Position numbers and translations under genes: made by a program
NCBI RefSeq assembly: GCF_014466985.1
Contig: NZ_AP022826.1
Location: 496,001 to 560,000, forward strand
Length of the DNA: 64,000 nt
From: Nitrosophilus labii
GTDB lineage: Bacteria; Campylobacterota; Campylobacteria; Campylobacterales; Nitratiruptoraceae
Direction of reading: 5' to 3'
The notes under the pieces: model-generated
The model's database searches: none
What the model was told of the DNA's origin: nothing
Seen by the model: the letters and a program-made list of their open reading frames with translations, nothing else
Part shown: positions 19,546-29,978 of the stretch, piece after piece
Layout of the letters: each line of letters opens with the position of its first letter
Position numbering within the stretch: position 1 is the first letter of the stretch

Positions 19546-20064
19546 TCAGTGTGAATTTGAACTTTTATGTAAAAAGTAGAGCCCTATTGCTAAAGCAAAG
19601 ATAGAGCCTGAAAAATATAACATCTCTAACGCTCCGTTATATTCGGTATGTAAAACCCTTTTAAAAAAACTAACAATTAATACCATAACAATAACTTTAG
19701 CAAGTTTATCTTTTAACTGATCAAGACTATGGATTTGCAAAATTTTCGAGCTTTCACTTCTTTCAGCTACATCTATTTTTGAAATAAATAGTTCATAAAG
19801 ACCAAAGCTAAATAACAGCATTACTACAGCAATAAGATATAAATCGACTGCACCTATGATATCTCCTACAAGTTTTTCATGAAAATCTTTCGGATGAGAG
19901 CCGGAAGTTAAAACCTCAAAGGTATAAGTACCGACGTGATAAATATCTATACTTGCTACGATAAAGAGTACTACCGCTCCAAACATTCCAAAAATTACGG
20001 CTAAAATTATAAAAAGTCTTCCTTTCCATAGCAGATTTTCAAAAATATTTTCTAATAAATTCAT
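19546..20064 (-). CDS. YqhA/UPF0114-family membrane protein
   Basis: 172 residues from the ATG at 20064, whose A is shared with the asd stop (TAATG); GGAGAG lies just upstream, so the ATG 21 bp earlier is not preferred. Four membrane segments are visible (about 10-35, 58-85, 118-140 and 146-165) with ENLLWKGRLFIILAVIF at the N-terminus, matching the YqhA family of unknown function. Translationally coupled to asd. Confidence 0.82.
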   Translation of the reverse strand: MNLLENIFENLLWKGRLFIILAVIFGMFGAVVLFIVASIDIYHVGTYTFEVLTSGSHPKDFHEKLVGDIIGAVDLYLIAVVMLLFSFGLYELFISKIDVAERSESSKILQIHSLDQLKDKLAKVIVMVLIVSFFKRVLHTEYNGALEMLYFSGSIFALAIGLYFLHKSSNSH

Positions 20065-21089
20065 TAGCTCTCCATTTCCAACCATTTTAAAGCTATTCTA
20101 ACCGCGTTTGTAGCGGCACCTACTCTTAAGTTGTCCGCAACGACCCACATATGAAGTACGTTGTCTCTATAGATATCTTTTCGGATTCTTCCTACATATG
20201 TTTCGTCTTTGTCCACAACCGTTATAGGCATAGGATATTCACTATTTTGAGGATTATCTATAACTACAATATTTTTTCCGTTATATAGAGCTTCCCTTGC
20301 AGCATCTGCAGTTATATCTCTTTCGAACCAGATAGTAACTGCTTCACTGTGTCCTCTAAGAACTGGGACTCTAACACAGGTTGCACTTACTTCGATATTT
20401 TTATGCATTATTTTTTTGGTCTCATTCACCATCTTCATCTCTTCTTTGGTATAACCGTTATCCATAAATTTGTCAATTTGGGGAATAACGTTTAAAGCGA
20501 TTTGATGTGGGAACTTGTTATGTTCGCTCTCATCCAGTTTAAAAGCGAAAAAATCTCTCATTTGCGTAACCATCTCTTCCATTGCACTTTTTCCCGCACC
20601 GCTTGTAGCTTGATATGTGGCAACATCCACTCTTTTGATTCCGAAAATATCGTCTAAAGGTTTTAGAGCCTGTACCATCTGGATTGTAGAACAGTTTGGG
20701 TTTGCTATGATACCTCTGTTTTGCCAAGCCGCTATATCATCAGGGTTTACTTCCGGAACTACCAATGGAATATCTGGTTCCATTCTAAAATGACTTGTGT
20801 TGTCGATAACTACGGCTCCTGCTTCTACAGCGTATGGAGCATAGTGAGCCGATACGCTTCCACCCGCGCTAAAAAGGGCTATCTCAACCTCTTTTTCTTC
20901 AAATACCTTCTCAGTCAATTCTAAAACCGTATATTCTTCGCCTTTAAACTCTACCTTTGCTCCAGCGCTTCTTGCGCTAGCCAAAGGGATAAGATTGTTT
21001 ACCGGAAAATCGTACTCTTCCATTACTCTTAACATCTCTTCGCCAACAGCTCCAGTTGCGCCGACTACAGCTACGTTAACTTTTCTCAA
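20064..21089 (-). CDS. asd: aspartate-semialdehyde dehydrogenase
   Basis: 341 residues. NADP-binding [11 protein letters not shown] at the N-terminus and the active-site cysteine in [12 protein letters not shown] (about 126-137) identify ASADH, which makes the branch-point aldehyde for lysine/diaminopimelate, threonine and methionine. It overlaps gyrA by 14 bp and the YqhA-type gene by one base. Confidence 0.97.
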   Translation of the reverse strand: MRKVNVAVVGATGAVGEEMLRVMEEYDFPVNNLIPLASARSAGAKVEFKGEEYTVLELTEKVFEEKEVEIALFSAGGSVSAHYAPYAVEAGAVVIDNTSHFRMEPDIPLVVPEVNPDDIAAWQNRGIIANPNCSTIQMVQALKPLDDIFGIKRVDVATYQATSGAGKSAMEEMVTQMRDFFAFKLDESEHNKFPHQIALNVIPQIDKFMDNGYTKEEMKMVNETKKIMHKNIEVSATCVRVPVLRGHSEAVTIWFERDITADAAREALYNGKNIVVIDNPQNSEYPMPITVVDKDETYVGRIRKDIYRDNVLHMWVVADNLRVGAATNAVRIALKWLEMES

Positions 21090-23547
21090 CTTCTTCTCCT
21101 TCTTCTTCCTCTTTTGGACATTTTGCGATACTTACGACTTTGTCGCCTTTATCGAGTTTTACTATAACTACTCCGCTTGTATTTCTTCCGGCTTTTCTAA
21201 TACTTGTCATATCTACTCTTATCATTTTCCCTACGCTGGTTAAAACCATCAAATCTTTATCTTCATCTACGGTTACTACACCTACCACGTCACCAGTTTT
21301 TGGAGTAAGCTTCATAGCGATAACGCCTTTGCCGCCTCTGCTTTGCTCTCTATACTCAATAGCTTCCGTTCTTTTACCGATACCTTTTTCGCTAACGGTT
21401 AGGAGCTCTTGATGCTCCTCTTTTATAGTTTCAGCTCCTACAACTTTGTCTCCGCTATATTTAAATCTTATACCCGTTACGCCTCTAGCGCTTCTTCCCA
21501 TCTCTCTCACGTCTTCTACTCTAAATCTTATACACATTCCCTTTTGTGTTATTATAAATAGCCACTGTGTTTGAGGAGTGATGATTTTGGCGCTTACAAG
21601 CTCATCATTTTCATCTAGTGTTATGGCTTTAATCCCTCTGCTTCTAATATTGCTAAATTCACTTAGATTTGTTCTTTTGACGACTCCGTTTTTTGTAAAG
21701 AAAGCCAAAGATTTGTCGGCCGCAAAATCTGTTGTAGGGATAATGGCTTTTATTTTTTCGTCCGGTTCGAGTTGCAAAAGATTTACTACAGCTTTACCTT
21801 TGGCGGATCGTCCAGCTTCAGGGATTTTGTATACTTTGAGCCAGTATAGCTGTCCTTTATCCGTTACGAACATTAAAGTATCGTGAGTGTTGGAGATAAA
21901 GAAATCTTCTATAAAATCGTCCTCGTAAGTGGTAACGGCCGTTTTGCCTTTACCGCCTCGTTTTTGTTTTTCGTAAGATTTTAGAGGAACTCTTTTTACA
22001 TAACCTCTATGAGTTATAGTAACTACCATAGGCTCGTTCGGTATTAGATCTTCTATATCTATCTCTTCGTAACTTTCAACAATCTGGGTTAATCTAGGAG
22101 TAGAGAACTTCTCTTTTATCTCTAAAAGTTCCTCTTTTATGATCTCGTTTAGTTTCTCTTCGCTTTTTAGTATAGCCGATAGTCTCTCTATCTCCGCCAT
22201 AAGCTCTTTATATTCGTTTTCTAGTTTTTCTCTCTCAAGGCCGGTTAAGCGCTGGAGTTTCATATCTAAGATAGCGTTTGCTTGAATTTCGCTAAGATCA
22301 AATCTTTCTATCAAAGCGACTCTAGCGCTTGGAGTATCTTCGCTAGCTTTTATGGTTTTGATAACTTCGTCTATGTTATCTAGCGCCTTTAAAAGCCCTT
22401 CTAAGATATGCGCTCTCTTTTTGGCTTTTTCGAGTTCAAATATAGTTCTTCTTATGACTATCGTTTTTCTATGATTTAAAAAGAGATTTAAAAGCTCTAT
22501 AAGAGTAAAAACTTTTGGCTCTTTGTTTTCTATAGCAAGAAGTATAATCCCAAAAGTTATCTCCATATTGGTAGATTTATAAAGATTATTTAAAACGATA
22601 TCGCTATATATATCTTTTTTTAGCTCTATTACTACTCTTATACCTTCTCTATCGCTTTCGTCTCTAATTTCGCCAATACCTTCTATCTGTTTCTCTTTAA
22701 CTAGATTTGCTATCTGTTCAATTAGTCTTGCTTTGTTAACTTGGTATGGGAGTTCATCGATGACAATAATCTCTTTGTTACCTTTTTTTTCAATGTGAGT
22801 TTTAGCTCTTACTTTGATTCTTCCTCTACCTGTTTTATAAGCGTTTAAAATCCCTTGTTTACCGAAGATTATACCTCCGGTTGGAAAGTCTGGACCCTCG
22901 ATATGTTCCATGATTTCGGAAAGCTCTGCATTAGGATTTTCAATGAGAACCAAAAGTGCGTCTATCAGTTCGTCGATTCTGTGGGGAGGGATGTTTGTAG
23001 CCATTCCTACGGCGATACCGTTTGATCCGTTTAAAAGAAGGTTTGGAACTCTGCTTGGCAATACATCAGGTTCTGTTAGAGTATCGTCGTAGTTTGGAAC
23101 GAAATCTACCGTATCTTTATCTATATCTCTTAAAAGCTCTTCAGCCAAAGAGGTCATTCTAGCTTCGGTATATCTCATTGCCGCAGGGTTGTCTCCGTCA
23201 ATGGAGCCAAAATTCCCCTGTCCGTCAACCAAAGGTATTCTCATTGAAAATGGTTGAGCCATTCTAACAAGTGCATCATAGACTGCTGTATCCCCGTGAG
23301 GGTGATACTTACCTATTACGTCCCCTACGATTCTGGCACTCTTTTTATAAGCAGCTCTGCTTGTTAGGCCAAGTTCGTTCATCGCATATAAAATGCGTCT
23401 ATGGACAGGCTTTAGACCATCTCTTGCGTCTGGCAAAGCACGGCCTATAATAACGCTCATAGAGTAGTCAAGATAGCTAGCCTTAACACTCTCTTCTATG
23501 TCTATTTCTTGTATATCTTGACTCTTTTCAAAAAGATCAGCCATCAA
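21076..23547 (-). CDS. gyrA: DNA gyrase subunit A
   Basis: 823 residues. The quinolone-resistance region reads [20 protein letters not shown] (about 87-106), with Thr and Asp at the usual contact positions, and the catalytic tyrosine is in AMRYTEARM (about residue 132). A GyrA box QKRGGKG opens the C-terminal beta-propeller, which wraps DNA. Together with GyrB it introduces negative supercoils. The upstream 73 bp separate it from a divergent small gene. Confidence 0.98.
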   Translation of the reverse strand: MMADLFEKSQDIQEIDIEESVKASYLDYSMSVIIGRALPDARDGLKPVHRRILYAMNELGLTSRAAYKKSARIVGDVIGKYHPHGDTAVYDALVRMAQPFSMRIPLVDGQGNFGSIDGDNPAAMRYTEARMTSLAEELLRDIDKDTVDFVPNYDDTLTEPDVLPSRVPNLLLNGSNGIAVGMATNIPPHRIDELIDALLVLIENPNAELSEIMEHIEGPDFPTGGIIFGKQGILNAYKTGRGRIKVRAKTHIEKKGNKEIIVIDELPYQVNKARLIEQIANLVKEKQIEGIGEIRDESDREGIRVVIELKKDIYSDIVLNNLYKSTNMEITFGIILLAIENKEPKVFTLIELLNLFLNHRKTIVIRRTIFELEKAKKRAHILEGLLKALDNIDEVIKTIKASEDTPSARVALIERFDLSEIQANAILDMKLQRLTGLEREKLENEYKELMAEIERLSAILKSEEKLNEIIKEELLEIKEKFSTPRLTQIVESYEEIDIEDLIPNEPMVVTITHRGYVKRVPLKSYEKQKRGGKGKTAVTTYEDDFIEDFFISNTHDTLMFVTDKGQLYWLKVYKIPEAGRSAKGKAVVNLLQLEPDEKIKAIIPTTDFAADKSLAFFTKNGVVKRTNLSEFSNIRSRGIKAITLDENDELVSAKIITPQTQWLFIITQKGMCIRFRVEDVREMGRSARGVTGIRFKYSGDKVVGAETIKEEHQELLTVSEKGIGKRTEAIEYREQSRGGKGVIAMKLTPKTGDVVGVVTVDEDKDLMVLTSVGKMIRVDMTSIRKAGRNTSGVVIVKLDKGDKVVSIAKCPKEEEEGEEVEKS

Positions 23548-23620
23548 TTTACCTCTATTTAGAAAAATTTTAGATATTATATCTTTTCAACTCTTATTGA
23601 TGGTTTAATTAGGGAAAGTT

Positions 23621-23845
23621 ATGGATATAAATAAAAAAGTTTTACTTTTGGCTATCTATAAAAAAGAGGAAAACGAGAGCTTTAAAGATATAGTTTTAAT
23701 GTTGGAAAATAGTAGAGTGTTTTCACTAAAAGAGGGAAAAAGGCTGTTAAAAGAGCTTAAGAAGGAGAAGTTTTTAAACGATAGCGGGCTAACGATTAAA
23801 GGATTGACGAAAGCAAAAGAGATAGAAAACGAGTTTAAGCTCTGA
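23621..23845 (+). CDS. small conserved-type hypothetical protein
   Basis: 74 residues, charged and probably all helical, with a possible winged-helix layout (LKEGKRLLKELKKEKFL then GLTIKGLTKAKEI). I do not recognise the family. It is divergent from gyrA and ends 14 bp before the convergent nitrite reductase. GGGAAAG precedes the ATG. Confidence 0.6.
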   Translation: MDINKKVLLLAIYKKEENESFKDIVLMLENSRVFSLKEGKRLLKELKKEKFLNDSGLTIKGLTKAKEIENEFKL

Positions 23846-23859
23846 TTTGCAGTAAAAAT

Positions 23860-25761
23860 TTACCACAAATCGATATCTTTTAAAATTTCGCTAAACACTT
23901 GATATCTCTCTTTTATGTTTGGATGCACCATTTTATATACTATATCGGCTACCTCTTTTGGTAAATTTTTGTTAAGTTTTAAAGGATGAACAGGTTTGGA
24001 TGAGCCAATAGGCCAAAAGTTGTAAACCTCGAGATATGCTTTATTAGCCGTTAACTCTTTGTATATCTCGTTTCCAAAATCAAATATCTCCAAAGGCTCA
24101 AATCTGCCGATAGGTTTATGTTTTAATAGGTTAAATCGATAATTTACTCCTTTTGTTTTAAGGTAGTAGTTAAACTTCATTAAAAAGGCTATCGCGCCGC
24201 TTGAAAATCCATTTAAGACTCTTTCGAAAAAGGTTTCGAAGTTTTCGTTTTTGCTTCTGTTTGTTTTAAACTCTTCCATAAGTTCCAAGATAAGGTATTT
24301 AGCAAATCTCAAAGGAACGGATTTTAAGATAGTACGAGCCTCTTTAGATTTTGTCAGGCTTCCTCCCATCAAAATGTCTACGCCAAACTCTACTACTCCT
24401 TTAACTTTCGCTTTTGCTCCTACAAAACCTATATCTCCAAATTCATGTATTCCGCATCCCTTTACGCAGCCGCTCCAGTACATTCTAACTTTTGCTTTGT
24501 TTGCGTCGATATTTTCGCTTAAAAATTGTGCCATTTCTATAGCATCGGGTTTATTTGGTATTACTCCAAAGTTGCATTCGTTTTTTCCGGTGCAAGCGAT
24601 AAGATTGTTGAAAAAGGGAGAGTCAATATTTTTATATTTTTTAAAATAGTTGTGGTTTAAAACTTCTTCACAATTTTTTACTCCAGTGATATATAAATTT
24701 TGTTCTACCGATATTCTAAGGTCTTTTCCGAACTCCTCAGCTAAATTTGCCGCTTCTATCATATCGGTACCGCTAAATATACCCCCTGGGACTATTGAGT
24801 GAAGAGCGAAAGAGCCGTCTTTTAACTGAACTCTTCCTTGATTGTTATCAAAATGCTCCATTTTACAAAGTGTCTCTCCAGCGCTTTGGAAATCTGTTGC
24901 GCTGAACTCTTTTAGAGCTTTGATAAAATTTTCCATTCCTACGGCTTCTATCAAAAAGTAGAGCCTGTTTTTGTTTCTGTTGTCTCTAAAACCGTACTCT
25001 TTATAAAGGTTTATAAGATTTTCAAAAAACTCTACAACCTCTTCTTGAGTCAGAAAAATATCTGCACTTTTTGCGATTTTACCTACTTTCCCTCCAAGAT
25101 AGACATTGTATCCGTAGATACCATCTTTCATTGCTAACACAAAACAGCAATCATGTCCATAAACATTACATCTGTTAACTACGCTTCCGCTTATAGAGGT
25201 ATTAAATTTTCTTGGAAGAGTTCCTATCCACTCATCCTTTTTCAAAAAAAGTTCTTGAAGTTTTAAAAGAGTAGGGTGGCTCTCCAAAAAGTTATCCATA
25301 GCTAATCCATCAAGAGGGTCGGTGACTATGTTTCTTAAATTGTCTATTCCTGTTTGATAGGTTGTTATACCAACACTTTCAAGTTTTTCAAAAATTTGCC
25401 CAATATCTTCTATATGTAGATTTCTAAGTTCTACTTGCATTCTTGTGGTAAGGTCGATATAGTCTTTTCCAAACTCTTTAGCACACTCTCCTAAAATTTT
25501 TGCCTGGTTAGGAGTAAGTATGCCTCCTGGGATTCTAACTCTTAACATAAACTGTTTAGGCGTAAACTCATTTTTGTCAAAAAGGCCGAAATATTTCAAA
25601 AATATGTTTTTATCTTCTTCGCTAATTGCTTCATATCCTTTTTTTGCAAGCTCTTGAAGTCTTTCATAAGCCTTTTTTGGGGACAATTTAGCTTTGATTT
25701 TTTCGATTTTGTTTATTTTAGCGCTTCTTTTTTCTTTTACTTCAATCAATCTTTTTAACAT
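23860..25761 (-). CDS. nirA: ferredoxin-dependent assimilatory nitrite reductase (sirohaem, 4Fe-4S)
   Basis: 633 residues from the second ATG (25761), which is better spaced from AAAAGG than the ATG at 25767. Sirohaem/[4Fe-4S] ligands are CTGKNEC (about 400-406) and SGCVKGCG (about 438-445), and the NirA/SiR repeat is present twice (FMLRVRIPGG and RISVEQNLYITG). It reduces nitrite to ammonia with six electrons in the cytoplasm. Adjacent nitrate reductase and ammonium transporters favour nitrite over sulfite as substrate. It is about 100 residues longer than typical NirA, the excess lying at the C-terminus (about 530-633). Starts 10 bp after the nitrate reductase stop. Confidence 0.85.
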   Translation of the reverse strand: MLKRLIEVKEKRSAKINKIEKIKAKLSPKKAYERLQELAKKGYEAISEEDKNIFLKYFGLFDKNEFTPKQFMLRVRIPGGILTPNQAKILGECAKEFGKDYIDLTTRMQVELRNLHIEDIGQIFEKLESVGITTYQTGIDNLRNIVTDPLDGLAMDNFLESHPTLLKLQELFLKKDEWIGTLPRKFNTSISGSVVNRCNVYGHDCCFVLAMKDGIYGYNVYLGGKVGKIAKSADIFLTQEEVVEFFENLINLYKEYGFRDNRNKNRLYFLIEAVGMENFIKALKEFSATDFQSAGETLCKMEHFDNNQGRVQLKDGSFALHSIVPGGIFSGTDMIEAANLAEEFGKDLRISVEQNLYITGVKNCEEVLNHNYFKKYKNIDSPFFNNLIACTGKNECNFGVIPNKPDAIEMAQFLSENIDANKAKVRMYWSGCVKGCGIHEFGDIGFVGAKAKVKGVVEFGVDILMGGSLTKSKEARTILKSVPLRFAKYLILELMEEFKTNRSKNENFETFFERVLNGFSSGAIAFLMKFNYYLKTKGVNYRFNLLKHKPIGRFEPLEIFDFGNEIYKELTANKAYLEVYNFWPIGSSKPVHPLKLNKNLPKEVADIVYKMVHPNIKERYQVFSEILKDIDLW

Positions 25762-25771
25762 ATACATCCTT

Positions 25772-28066
25772 TTAGCTTTGAATGTTGATTTTATCTTCTA
25801 TTTTGTTCTTTTCACTACTTTTTTCACAAACAGCTTCGTAAGAGATCTCTCCGGCGATATTTTCTTTTAAAACTATACCTTTTGGAACTTTTTCGGAGTG
25901 TAACTGAACGGCGGTCTGTTTGAAGTTTGGCTCGCCGCTTTTTGGATCAAATAGAGATTGAGTCAATATATTTATAAGCTGAGTATTGTAGTGAAAAGGT
26001 ACAAATACCGTTCCTGGTGCGACTCTTTGTGTGACTTTTACAACTAGATTTTCAACTTTGCCTCTAGAAGAGCTTATAGTTATACGATCATAATTTTTAA
26101 CTTTTAGTTTTTCGGCATCAAGAGGATTTATCTCGCACCAAGCTTCAGGAGCTAAATCGTCCAAAATCTTTATCTGTCCTGTTTTGGTTCTAGTGTGAAA
26201 ATGTTCAACCGTTCTACCCGTATTTAATATAAGAGGAAACTCTTTTGATATATCTTCTTGTAGAGGCTCCCAATGGGCATTTATAAATTTTGCTTTGCCA
26301 TCTTCATGTTCAAAAGGCATATCTTTGCTATAGAGCCGTTTGCATCCATTAGGATACTTTTCGTTGCACGGCCACTGAATCCCTCCCATATTTTCTATCT
26401 TTTCATAACTCATACCGCTGTAGTCGCAAAGTCTGCCGCGAGAAATTTTTCTAATCTCCTCAAATGCGTCTTTAGGCTCTTTCCAATCTTTAAAAAGAAG
26501 CTCTTTAACTCCGAAATATTGGCTAAACTCCAGAATTATTTCAAAATCGCTTTTGGAGTCGGCAGGAGGTTCTACCGCTTTGTTGGCTTTGTTACATCTT
26601 CTTTCGCTATTTGTATAACAACCCTCTTTCTCTCCCCAAGTAGCTGCAGCAAAAACTACGTCGGCAATCTTTGCCGTATCGCTCATAAACGCGTCTTGAA
26701 CTACTAAAATATCCAACTTTTTTAGTGCTCTTCTAAGCATTTTTTGGTTTGGAAAACTTATCAAAGGATTTGTGCATACCACCCATAACGCCTTTATCTC
26801 ACCTCTATCTATAGCTTCAATTATTTCGGTATATTTATATCCTCTGTGATCAGGTATCATCTCTATAGGCACGTTTATAAGAGCTGCGAACTCCTCTCTA
26901 TCTTTTTGACTTTCGAATTTTCTGTAGCCCGGGATTGATGAGGTAAATCCGAACTCTCTGGTTCCCATGGCATTGCATTGTCCTGTTATAGAAAAAGGAG
27001 CACACCCCTCTTTGCCGATTTTTCCAGTCATAATGGCTAGATTATTTATGGCACTTACGGTATCGGTACCTTGATAAGACTGATTGACTCCCATCGTCCA
27101 ACAAATAAGGCTCTTTTCGCTTTTTGCGTACAGTTTTGCAAGATTGTATAGCTCTTTAGTCTCAATTCCTGTTATATGAGCCACGTGTCCGGGTTGATAA
27201 TCTTGTATATGTTTAACAAACTCTCTCCAGCCTAGGGCTCTATCTTTGATAAATCTCTCATCGTACCATCCTTGTTCCCAGATTATATAAGCTAATCCGT
27301 TTAATAGCGCCAAATCTGTTCTAGGTTTTATAGGTACGTATATATTGGCTAGTCTCGCCGTTTTTGAGCGTCTAGGATCTATCACCACTATCTTTTTGTT
27401 TTTTCTGTTTTTCATAAGATGGTGAACTATTATAGGATGGTTATCGGCAAGGTTTGCTCCTATGACAAATACCGCATCGGCTTTTGCTATATCTTCGTAG
27501 CTTCCTACCGGTCCATCGCTATCGAAACTCTGTTTATATCCCATAACCGCACTTGCCATACATAAGGTTGTATTTCCGTCGTAATTTCTAGTATCGAGTC
27601 CTAATTGGACAAATTTTCCAAGAGCGTAAAACTCTTCAGTCAAAAGCTGTCCTGTAGAGATTACCGCAACGGCGTTTTTCCCGTAAATTTCTTGAACTTT
27701 TTTAAAACCTTCAAACGCTTTTTCGTAAGCCTCACTCCAACTAACGTTTGTTAGTTTTCCGTTTTTTTTGACTTTGGGATATAGTGCTCTGTTTGAAGCG
27801 TAGAGAATATAATGTTCGCTTAAGCCTTTTGGACATAGGGTGCCTAGATTTACGTTATGAGCCGGATCTCCTTTGGTATATGTGGCTTTGCCGTTTTTAA
27901 CGCCTATATAAAGTCCGCATCCCACACCGCAATAGCCGCAGGTAGATTTTACCCAGAAATCGGGTTTTTTCTCTTTAGATATTTTTCCAAAGAGTGGATC
28001 GTCGGCAAGTGCGTATTTATCCTCTTTGATATCTAAACCTAAAAAATCTTTAATCTTTCCTATCAT
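25772..28066 (-). CDS. nasA: assimilatory nitrate reductase catalytic subunit (NasA/NarB type, molybdopterin)
   Basis: 764 residues. CGYCGVGCGLYIGV and the fourth cysteine in LGTLCPKG bind the [4Fe-4S] cluster (about residues 40-80); TTLCMASAVMGY carries the likely Mo-ligand cysteine, and GQCNAMGTREFG is characteristic of the NarB/NasA branch. No Tat or Sec signal is present, so the enzyme is cytosolic and not periplasmic NapA. GGGAG precedes the start. With NirA directly downstream it forms the nitrate-to-ammonium module; electrons may come from the FeS-DmsC-type protein upstream or from ferredoxin. Confidence 0.88.
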   Translation of the reverse strand: MIGKIKDFLGLDIKEDKYALADDPLFGKISKEKKPDFWVKSTCGYCGVGCGLYIGVKNGKATYTKGDPAHNVNLGTLCPKGLSEHYILYASNRALYPKVKKNGKLTNVSWSEAYEKAFEGFKKVQEIYGKNAVAVISTGQLLTEEFYALGKFVQLGLDTRNYDGNTTLCMASAVMGYKQSFDSDGPVGSYEDIAKADAVFVIGANLADNHPIIVHHLMKNRKNKKIVVIDPRRSKTARLANIYVPIKPRTDLALLNGLAYIIWEQGWYDERFIKDRALGWREFVKHIQDYQPGHVAHITGIETKELYNLAKLYAKSEKSLICWTMGVNQSYQGTDTVSAINNLAIMTGKIGKEGCAPFSITGQCNAMGTREFGFTSSIPGYRKFESQKDREEFAALINVPIEMIPDHRGYKYTEIIEAIDRGEIKALWVVCTNPLISFPNQKMLRRALKKLDILVVQDAFMSDTAKIADVVFAAATWGEKEGCYTNSERRCNKANKAVEPPADSKSDFEIILEFSQYFGVKELLFKDWKEPKDAFEEIRKISRGRLCDYSGMSYEKIENMGGIQWPCNEKYPNGCKRLYSKDMPFEHEDGKAKFINAHWEPLQEDISKEFPLILNTGRTVEHFHTRTKTGQIKILDDLAPEAWCEINPLDAEKLKVKNYDRITISSSRGKVENLVVKVTQRVAPGTVFVPFHYNTQLINILTQSLFDPKSGEPNFKQTAVQLHSEKVPKGIVLKENIAGEISYEAVCEKSSEKNKIEDKINIQS

Positions 28067-28107
28067 TTTAACTCCCTCTTATTTACCATTAAACATCAGC
28101 TATTTAT

Positions 28108-28320
28108 TAAATTGAATGCTTTAAAAATTACCAAATTTCACTCAGGCGAGTTGAAATTTTTAGTAAAACTAACGCTTAAATATCTTATTAAAAAGTACAA
28201 ATGCAAGCGCCCTTACGGGGTTGAGTGCACTTTTTTCGCCTAAGGGCGAACATAAAATTTTCAAGCTAAAATTTCAAAGCCTTCGTTCAATTTGTAATTT
28301 TTCATAGGTTTCCATTACTA
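28108..28320. repeat. dispersed palindromic repeat, copy A
   Basis: About 210 bp between two minus-strand genes. Left part (from ATTGAATGCT) and right part (up to AATTTTTCATAGG) are imperfect inverted copies; shared blocks with copies B and C include ATAAAATTTTCAAGCTAAAAT and ATTAAAAAGT. The tip carries its own GC-rich hairpin (GCGCCC, GGGCG). No open reading frame is present. Confidence 0.8.
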
Positions 28321-28321
28321 A

Positions 28322-29896
28322 TCATCTTTGGTTTCCAGCAAAAAAGTTTCCTGGCATTCCGGTTTTAACGGCACTACTGTAAAATAGCAATCTTCCAGCC
28401 AATTCACTACCAAAAGATATGAGTACGGCTAAAGCGATCGACAAAAAGGCAAAACTACTTGAACCAGCATTTAACGCTATTACCGCTGTAAGAGGCAAAA
28501 ATATGGCGCCTATAGGCAAAGAGTTTTTTCGAAAACCGTAAAGTTTTTTAAAATCTTTTTCTAAAAGCTTTTTAGCTCTGCTTATCTGATAATAGAAAGG
28601 ATCCTCTTTTTTTATAGTGTCGTAAAATCTTTGCGACTCATAAAAGAGATACATCTGTATACTTCCTAAAAGTATCGATAATGAAAGCAAGATATTAACT
28701 ACCGAGAAATCCTTCGTTAGAGTGGCAATTGCCGCTAAGATCAAAGTGCCAATATAACCGGTGCTAAAAAATCGATATGTGGTACTTTTTCTGTTCCAGG
28801 TAGGCTTTGCCGGAATTTTATAGATCATAGATTGGGCGTAGATACCGTAAGTGCCGGTTATTGCCGTTACTATCTCTAAAACCACTCTTAAAAAACCCTC
28901 TTCTTCAAAATAGTAAAACAGAGTCACTACTCCCATTAGAGCCGTAAAGATACCTAAAAAGAGCGCCTCTTTACTAAGCCAGGAAGATTTTAGGTTTTTC
29001 ATAGCGCTAAGTGCTTTTACGGGACGTCCAAGATGAAGAGCAGACAATGGTAGCCCGATGGCGCTTAATGCAAAAACAGTAAAAGCCATTGCGAAATTGG
29101 GCTCAGGTAAAGAGGTGATTTTACTTGCTATATCTCCCAACAAAAGTGCCAAGAAACCGATAAAACTTACCTGAGTTAAAACTGTCATAAAAACAAGTGG
29201 CAACTCTTTGTGTGCCGGTTTTATGAGATCTCTATCGGCCGGTTCTAAAGTTTTTGGCATATTTTCGGGTAGAGTAAATCTTGTAGTGGAGTTGGTTACT
29301 CTTGCATCAATAAGTCCAGGTGCGTTTCCTTCTTCATCTATTTTGCCATTTAGCCACTCCTCTTTGTTTACTACCTCTATCTCTATAGCGCCTTCTGGAC
29401 ATGCTTGAACACAGGCTGTAGTTTGGTTGTTTTCTATCCTCTCAAAGCACATATGGCATTTTGTTACGATATGGCGCTCTTCATGAAAAACAGGTACGTC
29501 GTAAGGACAGTTCCAAGTACAGTATTGACACCCTATGCAAGCTTCGTCGTCGTGGATTACGATGCCGTTGTCTAGCTTTATATAGCTTTGGGTAGGACAA
29601 CCTTTGAGACACCACGGATCGATACAGTGATTACAACTCATAGAAAAAAATATCTGGCTTACGTTTGGAAAAACTCCTCCTTCAACTTCTCCAACTCTTC
29701 TCCATTTTACGTCAAAAGGATTGTTGTTTTGTTCGTTGCAGGCAACTTCACAACAATGACAACCTATACATTTAGTCGCGTCAAAATGAAACCTATACTG
29801 TTCGCCCGGTTTTAACTTTGGAAGATCTATAGAGTAGTTTCCGCACTGCATACCGGTTTTGGCTTTATAGTTTATAAAACTCTCAACCGCGCTCAT
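28322..29896 (-). CDS. DmsB-DmsC-like fusion: four-cluster ferredoxin domain plus quinol-oxidising membrane anchor
   Basis: 524 residues. The N-terminal about 200 residues form a DmsB-type ferredoxin with four cysteine groups: CIGCHCCEVACN, CNHCIDPWCLKGCP, CIGCQYCTWNCP and CHMC...CVQACP. Residues about 235-510 contain about eight membrane segments resembling DmsC/NrfD-class quinol-binding anchors (LHLGRPVKALSAM). No export signal is visible, so the ferredoxin part should face the cytoplasm. Beside a cytosolic nitrate reductase this suggests electron supply from menaquinol to NasA. AAGGAAAA precedes the ATG. The assignment of its partner is inference. Confidence 0.8.
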   Translation of the reverse strand: MSAVESFINYKAKTGMQCGNYSIDLPKLKPGEQYRFHFDATKCIGCHCCEVACNEQNNNPFDVKWRRVGEVEGGVFPNVSQIFFSMSCNHCIDPWCLKGCPTQSYIKLDNGIVIHDDEACIGCQYCTWNCPYDVPVFHEERHIVTKCHMCFERIENNQTTACVQACPEGAIEIEVVNKEEWLNGKIDEEGNAPGLIDARVTNSTTRFTLPENMPKTLEPADRDLIKPAHKELPLVFMTVLTQVSFIGFLALLLGDIASKITSLPEPNFAMAFTVFALSAIGLPLSALHLGRPVKALSAMKNLKSSWLSKEALFLGIFTALMGVVTLFYYFEEEGFLRVVLEIVTAITGTYGIYAQSMIYKIPAKPTWNRKSTTYRFFSTGYIGTLILAAIATLTKDFSVVNILLSLSILLGSIQMYLFYESQRFYDTIKKEDPFYYQISRAKKLLEKDFKKLYGFRKNSLPIGAIFLPLTAVIALNAGSSSFAFLSIALAVLISFGSELAGRLLFYSSAVKTGMPGNFFAGNQR

Positions 29897-29961
29897 ATTT
29901 TTCCTTGATATTTGTTTTATTTATATTATAGTAATAATTGTTCTAAAAATATTACATAAAC

Positions 29962-29978
29962 TGATTAAAAAATAGTCA
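29962..29978. promoter_or_regulatory. 17-bp palindrome TGATTA-N5-TAGTCA (candidate nitrogen operator)
   Basis: A perfect-arm member (TGATTA / TAGTCA, one position off symmetry) of the palindrome family found before both amt genes. It lies about 65 bp upstream of the DmsB-DmsC-like gene and overlaps the stop of the kinase/phosphatase gene. Confidence 0.45.

Noticed and set aside
25772-28066. Periplasmic nitrate reductase NapA
   Set aside because: No Tat signal, no napB/napD/napG neighbours, and the sequence motifs follow the cytosolic NarB/NasA branch.
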